From Streptococcus sp. SK643 (GTDB taxonomy: Bacteria > Bacillota > Bacilli > Lactobacillales > Streptococcaceae): a DNA stretch of 64,000 bases. Position 1 is the stretch's first letter; each line of letters opens with the position of its first letter. The notes under the pieces are model-generated. The model was not told where the DNA came from, did not search any database, and worked only from the letters and a program-made list of their open reading frames with translations. A program made the position numbers and the translations under genes. Location of the stretch: positions 1-64,000 of the forward strand of contig NZ_AJMM01000026.1 of NCBI RefSeq assembly GCF_000259505.1. Direction: 5' to 3'. Below, one piece after another: positions 56,284-64,000 of this stretch.

Positions 56284-56315
56284 AAAGACCGCAATCCACA
56301 GATTGCAGCCTTTCT
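56284..56315 (-). terminator. Terminator of the P-type ATPase gene
   Basis: The minus strand contains GCAATC-TGTG-GATTGC extended by AAAG/CTTT pairs, then TTTTTA, immediately past the stop. Confidence 0.75.
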
Positions 56316-58652
56316 TTATTTTCTGGCTTGGTAGCGACTAGTCAGGATGAAAATCACGGTAAAGACCAACATCATGACACCATAAACAGGTAATGTTTGT
56401 CCTGTTAAGGTTGAAATTTCAAGCAGTTTTTGAATTCTTGGGAAGAGAGCTGTGGCTAGGAAGCCTCCTACTGACCAAACAATCAAGAGGACACGCCATA
56501 GGGTAAATGGCATGCAGGCTCTAAATACGGATAAGAAACCAATTGACCCCAAGAGATAATAGAGTAGGGTTGAGATTTCTAACTCAGACCAACCTTGGCT
56601 ACTTCCAAATATTTTCACAAAAAGAACGCTGAACACAACCATGAGAGCACTTGGTAGGGCACGAAGCATGGATCTTCTGAGGAAATTTGGCTCAACAGGT
56701 TTGATATTTCGCTCAAAAGTCAGAACGAATGGTGGGAAACCTTCCACGAACTGGTCGATCATGGTAATCTGGATTGGAATGAAGGGGAAAATCAAGATCC
56801 ATTCAGACCGTCCCAGAAGAGCACTGGCAATACAGATGACTGCGAGCAAGAAGGAATAAATCGTCTTTATCAAGAAAATCGGTGCAATGTGGGCAATGTT
56901 ATTGACCACACGACGACCTTCAAAGAGAATCTCAGGAACATCATTAAAGTCTGAGTTTAAGAGAACCAGATTGGCAATCTGACGAGTCGCAGGATCTCCC
57001 TCAGCCATTACGATAGAACAATCCGCCTCACGAAGGGCCAGGATATCATTAACTCCATCCCCTGTCATAGCTGTTGTATGCCCCGCTTTTTTCAGTGTTT
57101 GGATGATGAGTTTCTTTTGATGAGGGGAAACACGTCCGAAAATAGCTGTCTCCTCAGCCATAGCAACCAATTCCTCATCCGTGATTTTGGAGCAATCTAC
57201 ATAACTGTCATAGTCCGCAAAACCTGCTTTTTGGGCAATACTTGAAACAGTGACTGGATTATCACCAGAGATAATTTTCAATCCCACTTCCTGAGAACGA
57301 AGATAGTCTAGCGTCTCAGCAGCACCTTCTCGAATCGGATCTAGAATCTCAAGCAAAGCCAAAGCCTGAATATCAGATGGCTTTTGTGGCTTGTGATGGT
57401 CTAGCTTTTCCTGACTGAGAGCCAAGACCAAGACACGTGACCCTCTCTCCAAGGCCTCTCTGGCTTCTGGGACCTCAGAGTCTAGCAACATCTCAGGTGC
57501 CCCTAAGAAGACTGTTCCCAAGCCTTCTAACTCCATGGCTCCCCACTTGCGATCGCTTGAGAAAGGGAGATTAGAAATCATAGGATAAGTAACTTCTCCC
57601 ACAAAACGCTGGCGAATAGCTTGGGCTGTTGGATTTTTATCCTCACTATGAGACATATAGCTAGTCAGAATGCTGGCAATAGCCTCTTCATCATAATCTT
57701 CCATCAGCGGAAGGATAGCTTCCACCTGCATCTTTCCTTGGGTGATGGTACCCGTCTTATCCAGACAAAGCATATCAACGCGCGCCAAGGTCTCAACAGA
57801 GTACATTTCCTGCACTAAAACCTTTTTCAAGCCCAGCTTAATCACTGCAGTCAAGAGCGAAGTAATGGTCAAAAGGGCGATTCCCTTTGGCAACATCCCC
57901 AAAAGGGCTGTCGACGAATTTACAACGGATGACTTAAGAGGCAAGCCCTTTAAAATTAAGGCTTCTAGCAAGAGAGCCAGACCAAAGGGAATGATAATCT
58001 TCCCAGTAAAACCTGCTAGCTTGTCCAGCGATTTCATGATACGAGAGTTGATTGGTTTCACAGTCTTAGCCTCAAGCATGAGTTTGGCAGCATAGTTGTC
58101 TGCCCCAACGTGGTGGACTTGAGCCAAAACTGACCCACTGGCTAAGAAACTTCCTGACAAAAGCAAGGCATCAACTTCCTTTTGCACCAAATCACTCTCA
58201 CCAGTCAACATGGCTTCATTGACTTCCGCAAAGCCTTCCAAAACCCGTGCATCACTAGGAATCTGCTCTCCAGCAGACAGACGAATGACATCTCCTAGCA
58301 CCAATTTTTCAGGATTAAGAGCAACTTCCTGACCATCGCGAATAGTCTTGACCTTTTCCTTGGTCATGAGATTGAGCTTATCCACCATGTGTTTGGCCCT
58401 CAGCTCAGTCACTATCCCAGAAAAAGCGTTAAAGCAGATAACAGCAAAGAAGACCAGATTGCTCCAAGCCTGCACAAAGGCTAGCGCCAAAGCAATCGCA
58501 AAGTTCAAAGCATTAAAAAGAGTAAAGACATTTCGTTTAACGATTTGCCAAGTGCTAGTACTGGCTGATGCGGTAAAATCATTGGCCAAGCCCTTAGCAT
58601 GTCTTTCCTTGACTTCTCTTTGGGTTAATCCCATAATCTTATTTTTATCCAT
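56316..58652 (-). CDS. P-type cation-transporting ATPase (Exp7-like)
   Basis: 778 residues from the ATG at 58652 (MDKNKIMGLTQ); four codons further upstream is another ATG without RBS. Actuator TGES (LTGESD), phosphorylation site DKTGT (MLCLDKTGTITQ), hinge MTGDGVND, and about 8-10 membrane helices. The M4 ion-site motif reads MLPKGIALL, whereas Ca/Mg pumps have PEG. I recall the pneumococcal orthologue as exported protein Exp7. Ion specificity is unknown. The -10-like TATGAT ends 7 bases before this ATG, so the mRNA may be leaderless. Confidence 0.88.
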   Translation of the reverse strand: MDKNKIMGLTQREVKERHAKGLANDFTASASTSTWQIVKRNVFTLFNALNFAIALALAFVQAWSNLVFFAVICFNAFSGIVTELRAKHMVDKLNLMTKEKVKTIRDGQEVALNPEKLVLGDVIRLSAGEQIPSDARVLEGFAEVNEAMLTGESDLVQKEVDALLLSGSFLASGSVLAQVHHVGADNYAAKLMLEAKTVKPINSRIMKSLDKLAGFTGKIIIPFGLALLLEALILKGLPLKSSVVNSSTALLGMLPKGIALLTITSLLTAVIKLGLKKVLVQEMYSVETLARVDMLCLDKTGTITQGKMQVEAILPLMEDYDEEAIASILTSYMSHSEDKNPTAQAIRQRFVGEVTYPMISNLPFSSDRKWGAMELEGLGTVFLGAPEMLLDSEVPEAREALERGSRVLVLALSQEKLDHHKPQKPSDIQALALLEILDPIREGAAETLDYLRSQEVGLKIISGDNPVTVSSIAQKAGFADYDSYVDCSKITDEELVAMAEETAIFGRVSPHQKKLIIQTLKKAGHTTAMTGDGVNDILALREADCSIVMAEGDPATRQIANLVLLNSDFNDVPEILFEGRRVVNNIAHIAPIFLIKTIYSFLLAVICIASALLGRSEWILIFPFIPIQITMIDQFVEGFPPFVLTFERNIKPVEPNFLRRSMLRALPSALMVVFSVLFVKIFGSSQGWSELEISTLLYYLLGSIGFLSVFRACMPFTLWRVLLIVWSVGGFLATALFPRIQKLLEISTLTGQTLPVYGVMMLVFTVIFILTSRYQARK

Positions 58653-58725
58653 AAATTCTATCATATCATTTTTTCTAAAAGAATTCTAATCTCATCCCAA
58701 ATATGCACCTAGTCAAGGGAAAAGT

Positions 58726-58754
58726 TTGCCAGCCCTCCTTTGATAAGGTATAAT
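58726..58754 (+). promoter_or_regulatory. Promoter of plsC-like gene
   Basis: TTGCCA (58726-58731), 17 bases, TATAAT (58749-58754), with RBS aaggag before the ATG at 58785. Confidence 0.82.
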
Positions 58755-58784
58755 AATAACAAGAAAATAATCGAAGGAGAACGC

Positions 58785-59534
58785 ATGTTTTATACTTATT
58801 TACGTGGATTGGTTGTATTGCTCCTATGGTCCATCAATGGCAATGCCCACTATCATAATACTGATAAAATTCCTAATCAAGATGAAAATTATATTTTGGT
58901 TGCGCCTCACCGTACCTGGTGGGATCCTGTTTACATGGCCTTTGCAACCAAGCCAAAACAGTTTATCTTTATGGCCAAAAAAGAACTCTTTACCAACCGT
59001 ATCTTTGGATGGTGGATTCGTATGTGTGGTGCTTTTCCTATCGACCGTGAAAATCCTAGTGCTTCTGCCATCAAATATCCTATCAATGTTCTTAAAAAAA
59101 GTGATCGCTCTCTCATCATATTTCCAAGTGGGAGCCGTCACTCAAACGATGTCAAAGGTGGCGTAGCCCTGATTTCCAAAATGGCCAAGGTCCGTATCAT
59201 GCCTGTTACCTATACAGGTCCTATGACCTTAAAAGGCTTGGTTAGCCGTGAGCGTGTCGATATGAACTTTGGAAATCCAATAGATATCTCAGATATCAAG
59301 AAAATGAATGATGAAGGCATTGAAACAGTCGCCAATCGTATCCAAACAGAATTTCAACGTTTAGACCAAGAGACGAAACAATGGCACAATGATAAAAAAC
59401 CAAACCCACTCTGGTGGTTTATCCGCATACCCGCCCTCATCCTTGCCATTATCCTCGCTATCCTAACTATCATCTTTAGCTTTATCGCAAGCTTCATCTG
59501 GAATCCAGATAAGAAAAGAGAAAAACTTGGTTAA
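58785..59534 (+). CDS. 1-acyl-glycerol-3-phosphate acyltransferase (PlsC-like)
   Basis: 249 residues from the ATG at 58785 (RBS aaggag at 58774); a longer frame from 58740 would run through the promoter. Acyltransferase HX4D motif HRTWWD (His42, Asp47), then GAFPIDRENPSA and IIFPSGSRHSNDVKGG (motif III, EGTRS-like), and a C-terminal membrane helix. It makes phosphatidic acid from lysophosphatidic acid. Streptococci carry more than one paralogue, so the symbol is left out. Confidence 0.9.
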   Translation: MFYTYLRGLVVLLLWSINGNAHYHNTDKIPNQDENYILVAPHRTWWDPVYMAFATKPKQFIFMAKKELFTNRIFGWWIRMCGAFPIDRENPSASAIKYPINVLKKSDRSLIIFPSGSRHSNDVKGGVALISKMAKVRIMPVTYTGPMTLKGLVSRERVDMNFGNPIDISDIKKMNDEGIETVANRIQTEFQRLDQETKQWHNDKKPNPLWWFIRIPALILAIILAILTIIFSFIASFIWNPDKKREKLG

Positions 59535-59546
59535 ATAAATACAACA

Positions 59547-59575
59547 ATCCCTTGGCAAAAGCCAAGGGATATTTC
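59547..59575. terminator. Terminator between plsC-like gene and the iron operon
   Basis: Perfect 10-bp stem atcccttggc/gccaagggat with loop aaaa, between convergent genes. Confidence 0.9.
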
Positions 59576-59577
59576 TT

Positions 59578-60270
59578 TTATTCAATTTTCCATTTTTGGG
59601 CTAACCAGTTGGAAAAGGCTAGGAATCGTTCAGCCACTTGTTCATGATGCCCATACGAATCAAAGACAAACTGACCAGTCGGATAGCGTTTCTGAAGACT
59701 AATATGGATCTGCTCAGCATAGACTGGTGCTTGAGCCAAGCGATTAGTATGATGGGCTCCTTCTGTTTGACCGTTCTGTAAATACAGCAAACAGTCTATA
59801 TTTTTCACTGTCTCTGCCTTGCAGTAAGCCACAAAATCAGGATACCAAAAGGAACCGCAGATAGAGAAGAGACAGGAGACCTTATCAAAACGGAAAAGAC
59901 TGTAGACTGCCGCCAAACCACCTAGTGAGTAGCCTCCATAAGCAAGGCGAGTTTCGTCCAGGCGATAAAGTGACTGCAACTTGTCTAAAAGACCTCCAAA
60001 TAAATGATCATGATAGGCGTTGGCCTGACCTCCAAAATCTGGAGCTCCATCTCTCAGAGCAGCTACCTTCCAAGGAGTGTAGTCATCTAGGCGATTTTTA
60101 GAGGTCAAGCCCACTAAAATCACAGATTCGGAAAGGGACGATAGGAAGTCCAAGTTTCCATCATTCAATAAAATAGCCGGATAGATTTGATTGGGGTCGT
60201 AGTTAGAAGGAAGGATGACTTTGACTTGAATTCCTTCCCAATCAAACTCATTATTTATTGATAAAGTCAT
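59578..60270 (-). CDS. IroE/Fes-like siderophore esterase (alpha/beta hydrolase)
   Basis: 230 residues from the ATG at 60270; a TTG at 60291 would overlap the binding protein gene by 41 bases. Esterase D-type fold with nucleophile elbow GYSLGG (Ser115) and His in the C-terminal SYGHHEQVAERFLAFSNWL. No signal peptide, so cytoplasmic. As last gene of an iron-siderophore ABC operon it probably cleaves the imported ester siderophore to release iron, as BesA or IroE do; the substrate is inferred. It overlaps the binding protein stop by about 20 bases. Confidence 0.75.
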   Translation of the reverse strand: MTLSINNEFDWEGIQVKVILPSNYDPNQIYPAILLNDGNLDFLSSLSESVILVGLTSKNRLDDYTPWKVAALRDGAPDFGGQANAYHDHLFGGLLDKLQSLYRLDETRLAYGGYSLGGLAAVYSLFRFDKVSCLFSICGSFWYPDFVAYCKAETVKNIDCLLYLQNGQTEGAHHTNRLAQAPVYAEQIHISLQKRYPTGQFVFDSYGHHEQVAERFLAFSNWLAQKWKIE

Positions 60271-61261
60271 TGATTTTCTCAAGGGAATCAATCACTGCTG
60301 GACCATAATCCATCAACTCATCGTAAGAGATGGTCATGATTTTTTGATTCTTAATAGCAGGAACGCCTTCCAAAACAGCATTTGCCTTCATCAACTCTAC
60401 AGCTGTGGCATCCAATTTTTTATTGCGATCGCTGGTTACATAGATAATCAATTCAGGATCCATTGACACGAGGTTTTCCAAGGTCAAGCCTGATGTCCCC
60501 GTAGCAACGTTGGTATAACCAAGTTGGTTTAGCAAACTTTCTTGCAAAGCAGACTTGTAGGCACCGAAGGTTTGATCATTATAAGCAACCATAATCAAAG
60601 CCTTTTTCTTTTCACCTTGGCTTGCTGGGTTTGCTTTCTTAACAGCGTCAATTTTAGTTTGTAATTGGGTTGCGTATTCATTAGCCTTGTCCTGAACATT
60701 AAAAATCATTCCCAGATTTTTGACATCTTCTACGATATTCCCCAAATCTTGCTGAATCGTTGAGAGAGAAGCTTTTTGTGTATAAACTGGGATTTTATTT
60801 TCATTCCAAGTGCTAACTGTCCCCAAGGATTTTTCAGAAAACATCATGTTTCGACCCATCACAGCGTCTGGCTCATAAGAAAGGACTGTTTCTTGTGAGA
60901 CTGTTTTTTTATCTCCAATTTGAGGAATCGTCGCAATCGCGTCCTTATATTTGTCCGTCACAGCATTGTCTGGATTGAGCATGCCAACAATTTTATCCTT
61001 CAACCCTAACTCCAATAAGATTTCAGTAGTTGATAGATTGTTGGTGATCACTTTTTCAGGTGCCTTTTCAAAAACTTGTTCGACTTCATTTCCTTTCGCG
61101 TCATAGGTTTTGACCGTTAGTGGATAAGTCGTCTCTGTGCTCGCCTTTTTACTTGTTTCTGTGCTAGACTGTGTGGTAGCTTTTTCTGTAGTAGTATTGC
61201 CACAAGCTGCCATGGTTAGGGTAGCTACTGTTACGAGTAAAATGCTTAGTGTTTTTTTCAT
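60251..61261 (-). CDS. Iron-siderophore ABC transporter binding lipoprotein
   Basis: 336 residues. Lipobox LTMAAC with lipidated Cys20, Thr/Ser-rich linker, then a class III (TroA/FhuD-type) helical-backbone binding fold: VITNNLSTTEILLELGLKDKIVGM, EPDAVMGRNMMFSE and LVSMDPELIIYVTSDRNKK. Membrane-tethered on the outer face. Third gene of the four-gene operon (permease, ATPase, binding protein, esterase). The ligand is inferred from the operon. Confidence 0.88.
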   Translation of the reverse strand: MKKTLSILLVTVATLTMAACGNTTTEKATTQSSTETSKKASTETTYPLTVKTYDAKGNEVEQVFEKAPEKVITNNLSTTEILLELGLKDKIVGMLNPDNAVTDKYKDAIATIPQIGDKKTVSQETVLSYEPDAVMGRNMMFSEKSLGTVSTWNENKIPVYTQKASLSTIQQDLGNIVEDVKNLGMIFNVQDKANEYATQLQTKIDAVKKANPASQGEKKKALIMVAYNDQTFGAYKSALQESLLNQLGYTNVATGTSGLTLENLVSMDPELIIYVTSDRNKKLDATAVELMKANAVLEGVPAIKNQKIMTISYDELMDYGPAVIDSLEKINDFINK

Positions 61262-61280
61262 CTTGTTTTCCTTTTCATTC

Positions 61281-62036
61281 TTATAAATAGTGAATCATGG
61301 CTTGCTGATCCTCGGTCCAAGTCACCTGACTTTGAACTCCGTATACCGTTTGCAATGACTCAGGGGTGATAGTCTCCTTTGGAGTCCCTTGGTAAAGGAT
61401 TTCTCCCTCTTTCATCAGATAGAGATAATCCGAATAGCGACAAGCAAGTTGAATATCATGCAGGACAGCTAGAACATTGACCTTGAGCTCCTTTACAATG
61501 GCTAACAAGTCTAGCTGATACTTGATATCCAAGTGATTGGTTGGTTCGTCAAGGAGCAAGAGAGTCGGTTCTTGCGCCAAGGCGCGGGCTAGTAAGACTC
61601 GCTGTTTCTCTCCCCCTGACAGAGACGAATAGAGACGTGTTTTCTTCTCAAGCATATCCACCTTGACGAGGGCATCTTGAACGAGCGCATAATCCCTTTC
61701 CCTTTCCTTCTGTAAAAAAGAGAGGTGGGGAGTTCTTCCCAGCAAGACGATTTCCTCAACTGTACAATCAAACTGCAGCTGGTTAAACTGGGTCACAACT
61801 GCCATTTGCTTGGCTGTTTCTTTGAGCGTCCATTGTTCCAGAGGCTTTCCATCTAGGCTTATCAAGCCTTTGTCCGCCTTTTCCTGACGATAGAGGAGTT
61901 TAAGTAGACTGGTTTTCCCGCTTCCATTTGGTCCTAATATCGTATGAAATTGATTCCCTTCAACCTTAAGAGAGACTCCTTTGAGGATTTTTTTCTCACC
62001 TAGTCCAAAATGGATATCCTGACAAATCAAGTCCAT
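61281..62036 (-). CDS. Iron-siderophore ABC transporter ATPase (FecE/FepC type)
   Basis: 251 residues. Walker A GPNGSGKTS, Q-loop VTQFNQ, signature LSGGEKQRVLLARAL, Walker B LLLDEPTNHLD (the NHLDI form is typical of FecE/BtuD group), switch His LHDIQLAC. It starts 1 base after the permease stop. Confidence 0.92.
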   Translation of the reverse strand: MDLICQDIHFGLGEKKILKGVSLKVEGNQFHTILGPNGSGKTSLLKLLYRQEKADKGLISLDGKPLEQWTLKETAKQMAVVTQFNQLQFDCTVEEIVLLGRTPHLSFLQKERERDYALVQDALVKVDMLEKKTRLYSSLSGGEKQRVLLARALAQEPTLLLLDEPTNHLDIKYQLDLLAIVKELKVNVLAVLHDIQLACRYSDYLYLMKEGEILYQGTPKETITPESLQTVYGVQSQVTWTEDQQAMIHYL

Positions 62037-62037
62037 A

Positions 62038-63084
62038 TCAGACTCTCACCTCCCTTCGCCTACCTCCAACAATGTAGACAAAGAAGGGAGCACCTACTAA
62101 GGCTGTGAAAATACCAATAGGAAGCTCTGCGTTTGGAATGATGATACGAGAGAGTACGTCTGCCCAAATGACAAAGAGGGCACCTAGCAAGGTTGCAACA
62201 GGAAAAAGTCTCTTGTAATTCGTTCCTACTAACCCTCGAGCTAAATGTGGAGTAATGAGACCAACAAATCCAATAATCCCACAGGTTGCCACTAATACTG
62301 CTGTTAGCACAGCCACCATGGTCACATAAAGATACCAATAGAAGCGTAAAGGAATCCCCAAAGTTAAAGCAGCCTCATCTCCCATCATCATCGCATTGAA
62401 AACACGATACTGAGTAGCGAAAAATAGAAAGGCCAATCCTACTACTATAGTTGGCAGGACTAAGTCAGACCAGGTAGTCCCGGCAAGCGAGCCCATGGTC
62501 CAAAACTTAATGGTCATCACACTGTCCGCATTAGCGCCAACTGATATAATAAAGTTTGAAAAAGCCAGAAAGAGAGCGTTGACCACCGTTCCTGATAAGA
62601 TCAGACTGGAAGTCGTCATCCTTCCCTGCATAGAGGCAATGATGAGGACAGCAATTGTTGCCAAAATAGCTCCAAGAAAAGCTCCAAGGCTAATCATCAC
62701 TTTTAAACTAAGAATGATGCTCAAGGTTGCCCCTAAAGTTGCACCCGCAGATATTCCTAAGACATAAGGCTCTGCGATCGGATTGTTCACTGTAGACTGC
62801 ATCACGCTACCACACATAGAAAGACCAGCCCCTACTATTAGACCTAACAATACTCGGGGGAATCTCATGTTCCATACAATGGCAAGAGTAGACTTGGAAA
62901 CCTCTCCTATCTCAAGAGGAATCCCCAATCTATTCAAAATAATCCGATAGGTATCTCCTAGATCAATCGCAACGGATCCCATTGAAACTGCTAGAAAGAG
63001 AGAAATCCCTAAAATACCTAGCAAAATAACTAAAAGTAACACAAATTGCTGGTCTTGTCGGCTTCCAGAAAATTTGGAAAGCAT
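62038..63084 (-). CDS. FecCD-family permease of the iron-siderophore transporter
   Basis: 348 residues from the ATG at 63084, where aaaggagg gives the RBS; the frame extends to 63102 without one. About nine or ten membrane helices; FecCD features MRFPRVLLGLIVGAGLSMCGSVMQ, NPIAEPYVLGISAGATLG, GLITPHLARGLVG and the C-terminal LPIGIFTALVGAPFFVYIV. Only one permease gene is present, so the channel is probably a homodimer. First gene of the operon, behind a strong promoter and a CodY-like site. Confidence 0.92.
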   Translation of the reverse strand: MLSKFSGSRQDQQFVLLLVILLGILGISLFLAVSMGSVAIDLGDTYRIILNRLGIPLEIGEVSKSTLAIVWNMRFPRVLLGLIVGAGLSMCGSVMQSTVNNPIAEPYVLGISAGATLGATLSIILSLKVMISLGAFLGAILATIAVLIIASMQGRMTTSSLILSGTVVNALFLAFSNFIISVGANADSVMTIKFWTMGSLAGTTWSDLVLPTIVVGLAFLFFATQYRVFNAMMMGDEAALTLGIPLRFYWYLYVTMVAVLTAVLVATCGIIGFVGLITPHLARGLVGTNYKRLFPVATLLGALFVIWADVLSRIIIPNAELPIGIFTALVGAPFFVYIVGGRRREVRV

Positions 63085-63109
63085 GCAAACCTCCTTTGAC
63101 AAAATATTA

Positions 63110-63124
63110 AAATTTTAGAAAATT
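63110..63124 (-). promoter_or_regulatory. CodY-box-like site in the iron operon leader
   Basis: AATTTTCTAAAATTT on the minus strand matches 13 of 15 positions of AATTTTCWGAAAATT. It lies between the -10 and the RBS, a position suited to repression. CodY is known to repress iron uptake genes in pneumococcus; this site is inference. Confidence 0.5.
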
Positions 63125-63133
63125 CTCATGAAA

Positions 63134-63162
63134 AGTATACCATATTTTCAACTGTGTAACAA
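63134..63162 (-). promoter_or_regulatory. Promoter of the iron-siderophore operon
   Basis: Minus strand TTGTTA (63162-63157), 17 bases, TATACT (63139-63134) preceded by TGG (extended -10). Leader of about 45 bases. Confidence 0.78.
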
Positions 63163-63275
63163 GCTATGGAAAAAATACAATTAAAATCAAAAAAATTATG
63201 GTTGATTTTTCCATACAGTGCCAGGAAGCATAAGCAAAGATAATGCTTGAGCATACCAAGGTAAGGTGATAACAT

Positions 63276-63301
63276 AAAAAGCCCTCTGAAGTCAGAGAGC
63301 T
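63276..63301 (-). terminator. Terminator downstream of cadD
   Basis: The minus strand reads AGCTCTCTGA-CT-TCAGAGGGCT then TTTT, a 10-bp stem with one mismatch. The gap 63163-63275 shows no other feature. Confidence 0.75.
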
Positions 63302-63341
63302 GATTTGAGCTCGGGCTAAAATCCTAGTGAAACAAAAAAAT

Positions 63342-63962
63342 CTACACGGTCAGAAAAGTCTCTATCGTGCCATTTTCATACATGATGTATAGTCCAAGTA
63401 GAATGAATACTAAGGGCACAATGATTCGCTCGTATTTTTCAATTGTCTCGAATATTAACGGAATAGAGGATAACACCCGACTAATCTCGCATAAGATAAT
63501 TATGCCGATTACAAACACAAGCAACGCCACGAGGGTCTGTGACCAATCTAACGAAGCAAAATAAGGTATATAGATACCTAAATTATCTCCGCCAGACGCA
63601 ATTGTCAGCAATGTAACTGTCCAAAACAGTTGATTTGCCTTGCTTTGTTCTAATCTTTCAATAATTTCTTCCTCTTCTTCCTCTTCTTCCTCACCTTCTC
63701 CAACAATTGCAAAGCGAATCCCTAAATAGATAGGGATTAAACCAAGCAATCCAACCATCCATTCTTCAGGCACGAAATTAACGACATAAGCAGCAACTAA
63801 ACTCGCCCCTACAAGTAAGCCTGTGCCTAGATATTGCCCCGCATAAATATGCCATTTTTGTTTATTCTGTGATAGCTGTGCAAATAAAATAAATAAAATA
63901 ATTAAATAATCGATACTGGTGGAAATATAAACACCAATAGCAGATATGATTGTCTATCCCAT
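63342..63962 (-). pseudogene. cadD: CadD-family cadmium resistance transporter, nonsense mutation at codon 3
   Basis: RBS caggagg precedes an ATG at 63962, but codon 3 is TAG (63956-63954); the reading otherwise continues open for about 203 codons to 63342. The sequence I remember for the pneumococcal orthologue starts MGQTIISAIGVYISTSIDYL, so a single CAG-to-TAG change explains it. Five or six membrane helices of the CadD/LysE-like fold, a Glu-rich cytoplasmic loop (GEEEEEEEEEII) and LLTIASGGDNLGIYIPYF are intact. The next possible start is a GTG at 63773, far inside, giving 143 residues. Read-through or an error at this base would restore it. Confidence 0.85.
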
Positions 63963-64000
63963 AAAAAACCTCCTGTATTGGTCAGTAATAAATCAGCAGA

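Noticed and set aside
58824..59141. Minus-strand frame opposite the acyltransferase gene
   Set aside because: Antisense shadow; the plus-strand frame has the HX4D motif, RBS and promoter.
63163..63275. Possible small RNA or repeat between the iron operon and cadD
   Set aside because: No clear stem, promoter or known repeat motif; only the cadD terminator is supported.

Overview
The window is low-GC Gram-positive chromosome from the Mitis group of Streptococcus (S. pneumoniae, S. pseudopneumoniae, S. mitis or S. oralis). The basis is the gene content: murM-murN, prtA, the vex1-vex2-vex3/vncR/vncS locus, codY next to a nicotinamidase gene, murT-gatD, cadD and a BOX repeat. A large CshA-like fibrillar adhesin, no recognisable pep27 next to vncR, and a gene order that differs from the pneumococcal order I remember all favour a commensal relative (S. 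mitis-like) over a typical pneumococcus. That species call is inference.

Layout. 1-5.3 kb: the 5' part of a giant YSIRK-type surface adhesin gene that runs off the left edge, followed by an IS3-type transposase relic with a perfect inverted repeat. 5.3-12.8 kb: minus-strand housekeeping block of murN, murM (branched peptidoglycan cross-bridges), esterase estA, RNase J2 and recJ. 12.9-15.9 kb: plus-strand polar amino acid ABC transporter operon with a strong promoter. 16-17.4 kb: two small membrane or cell-envelope proteins. 18.1-24.6 kb: prtA, a 2163-residue cell-wall subtilisin, with a consensus-spaced promoter and palindromic operator-like sequences. 25.1-27.9 kb: a BOX repeat and a three-gene ABC-2 exporter. 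28.2-30.1 kb: a two-gene XRE-ImmA cassette bracketed by near-identical terminator repeats, which is the best candidate for an undescribed mobile or defence-like module. 30.5-37.1 kb: fba, vncS/vncR and the Vex exporter. 37.2-40.6 kb: tRNA-Leu with an A34 anticodon, pncA, codY and a DEAD-box helicase. 40.9-45.6 kb: a RclA/Har-like flavoprotein, murT-gatD (lipid II amidation) and pepQ. 45.7-58.7 kb: mostly minus-strand metabolism and RNA modification (ECF S component, pdxK-like kinase, truA, MFS, Pr6Pr-like protein, phnA, cmk, LysM protein, glycosyltransferase, galE, FAD oxidoreductase, Nif3-like protein, trmK, P-type ATPase), plus a small divergent ferredoxin. 58.8-63.1 kb: a lysophospholipid acyltransferase and a four-gene siderophore-type iron uptake operon with its own esterase. 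63.3-64 kb: cadD, interrupted by a stop at codon 3.

Links between genes. Several genes build or modify the wall (murM, murN, murT, gatD, the sortase-type surface proteins). CodY is encoded here, and CodY-box-like sites lie at its own promoter and in the leader of the iron operon. Several genes (murT, the ferredoxin, truA, possibly the P-type ATPase) have a -10 element only 6-7 bases before the start codon, which predicts leaderless mRNAs.
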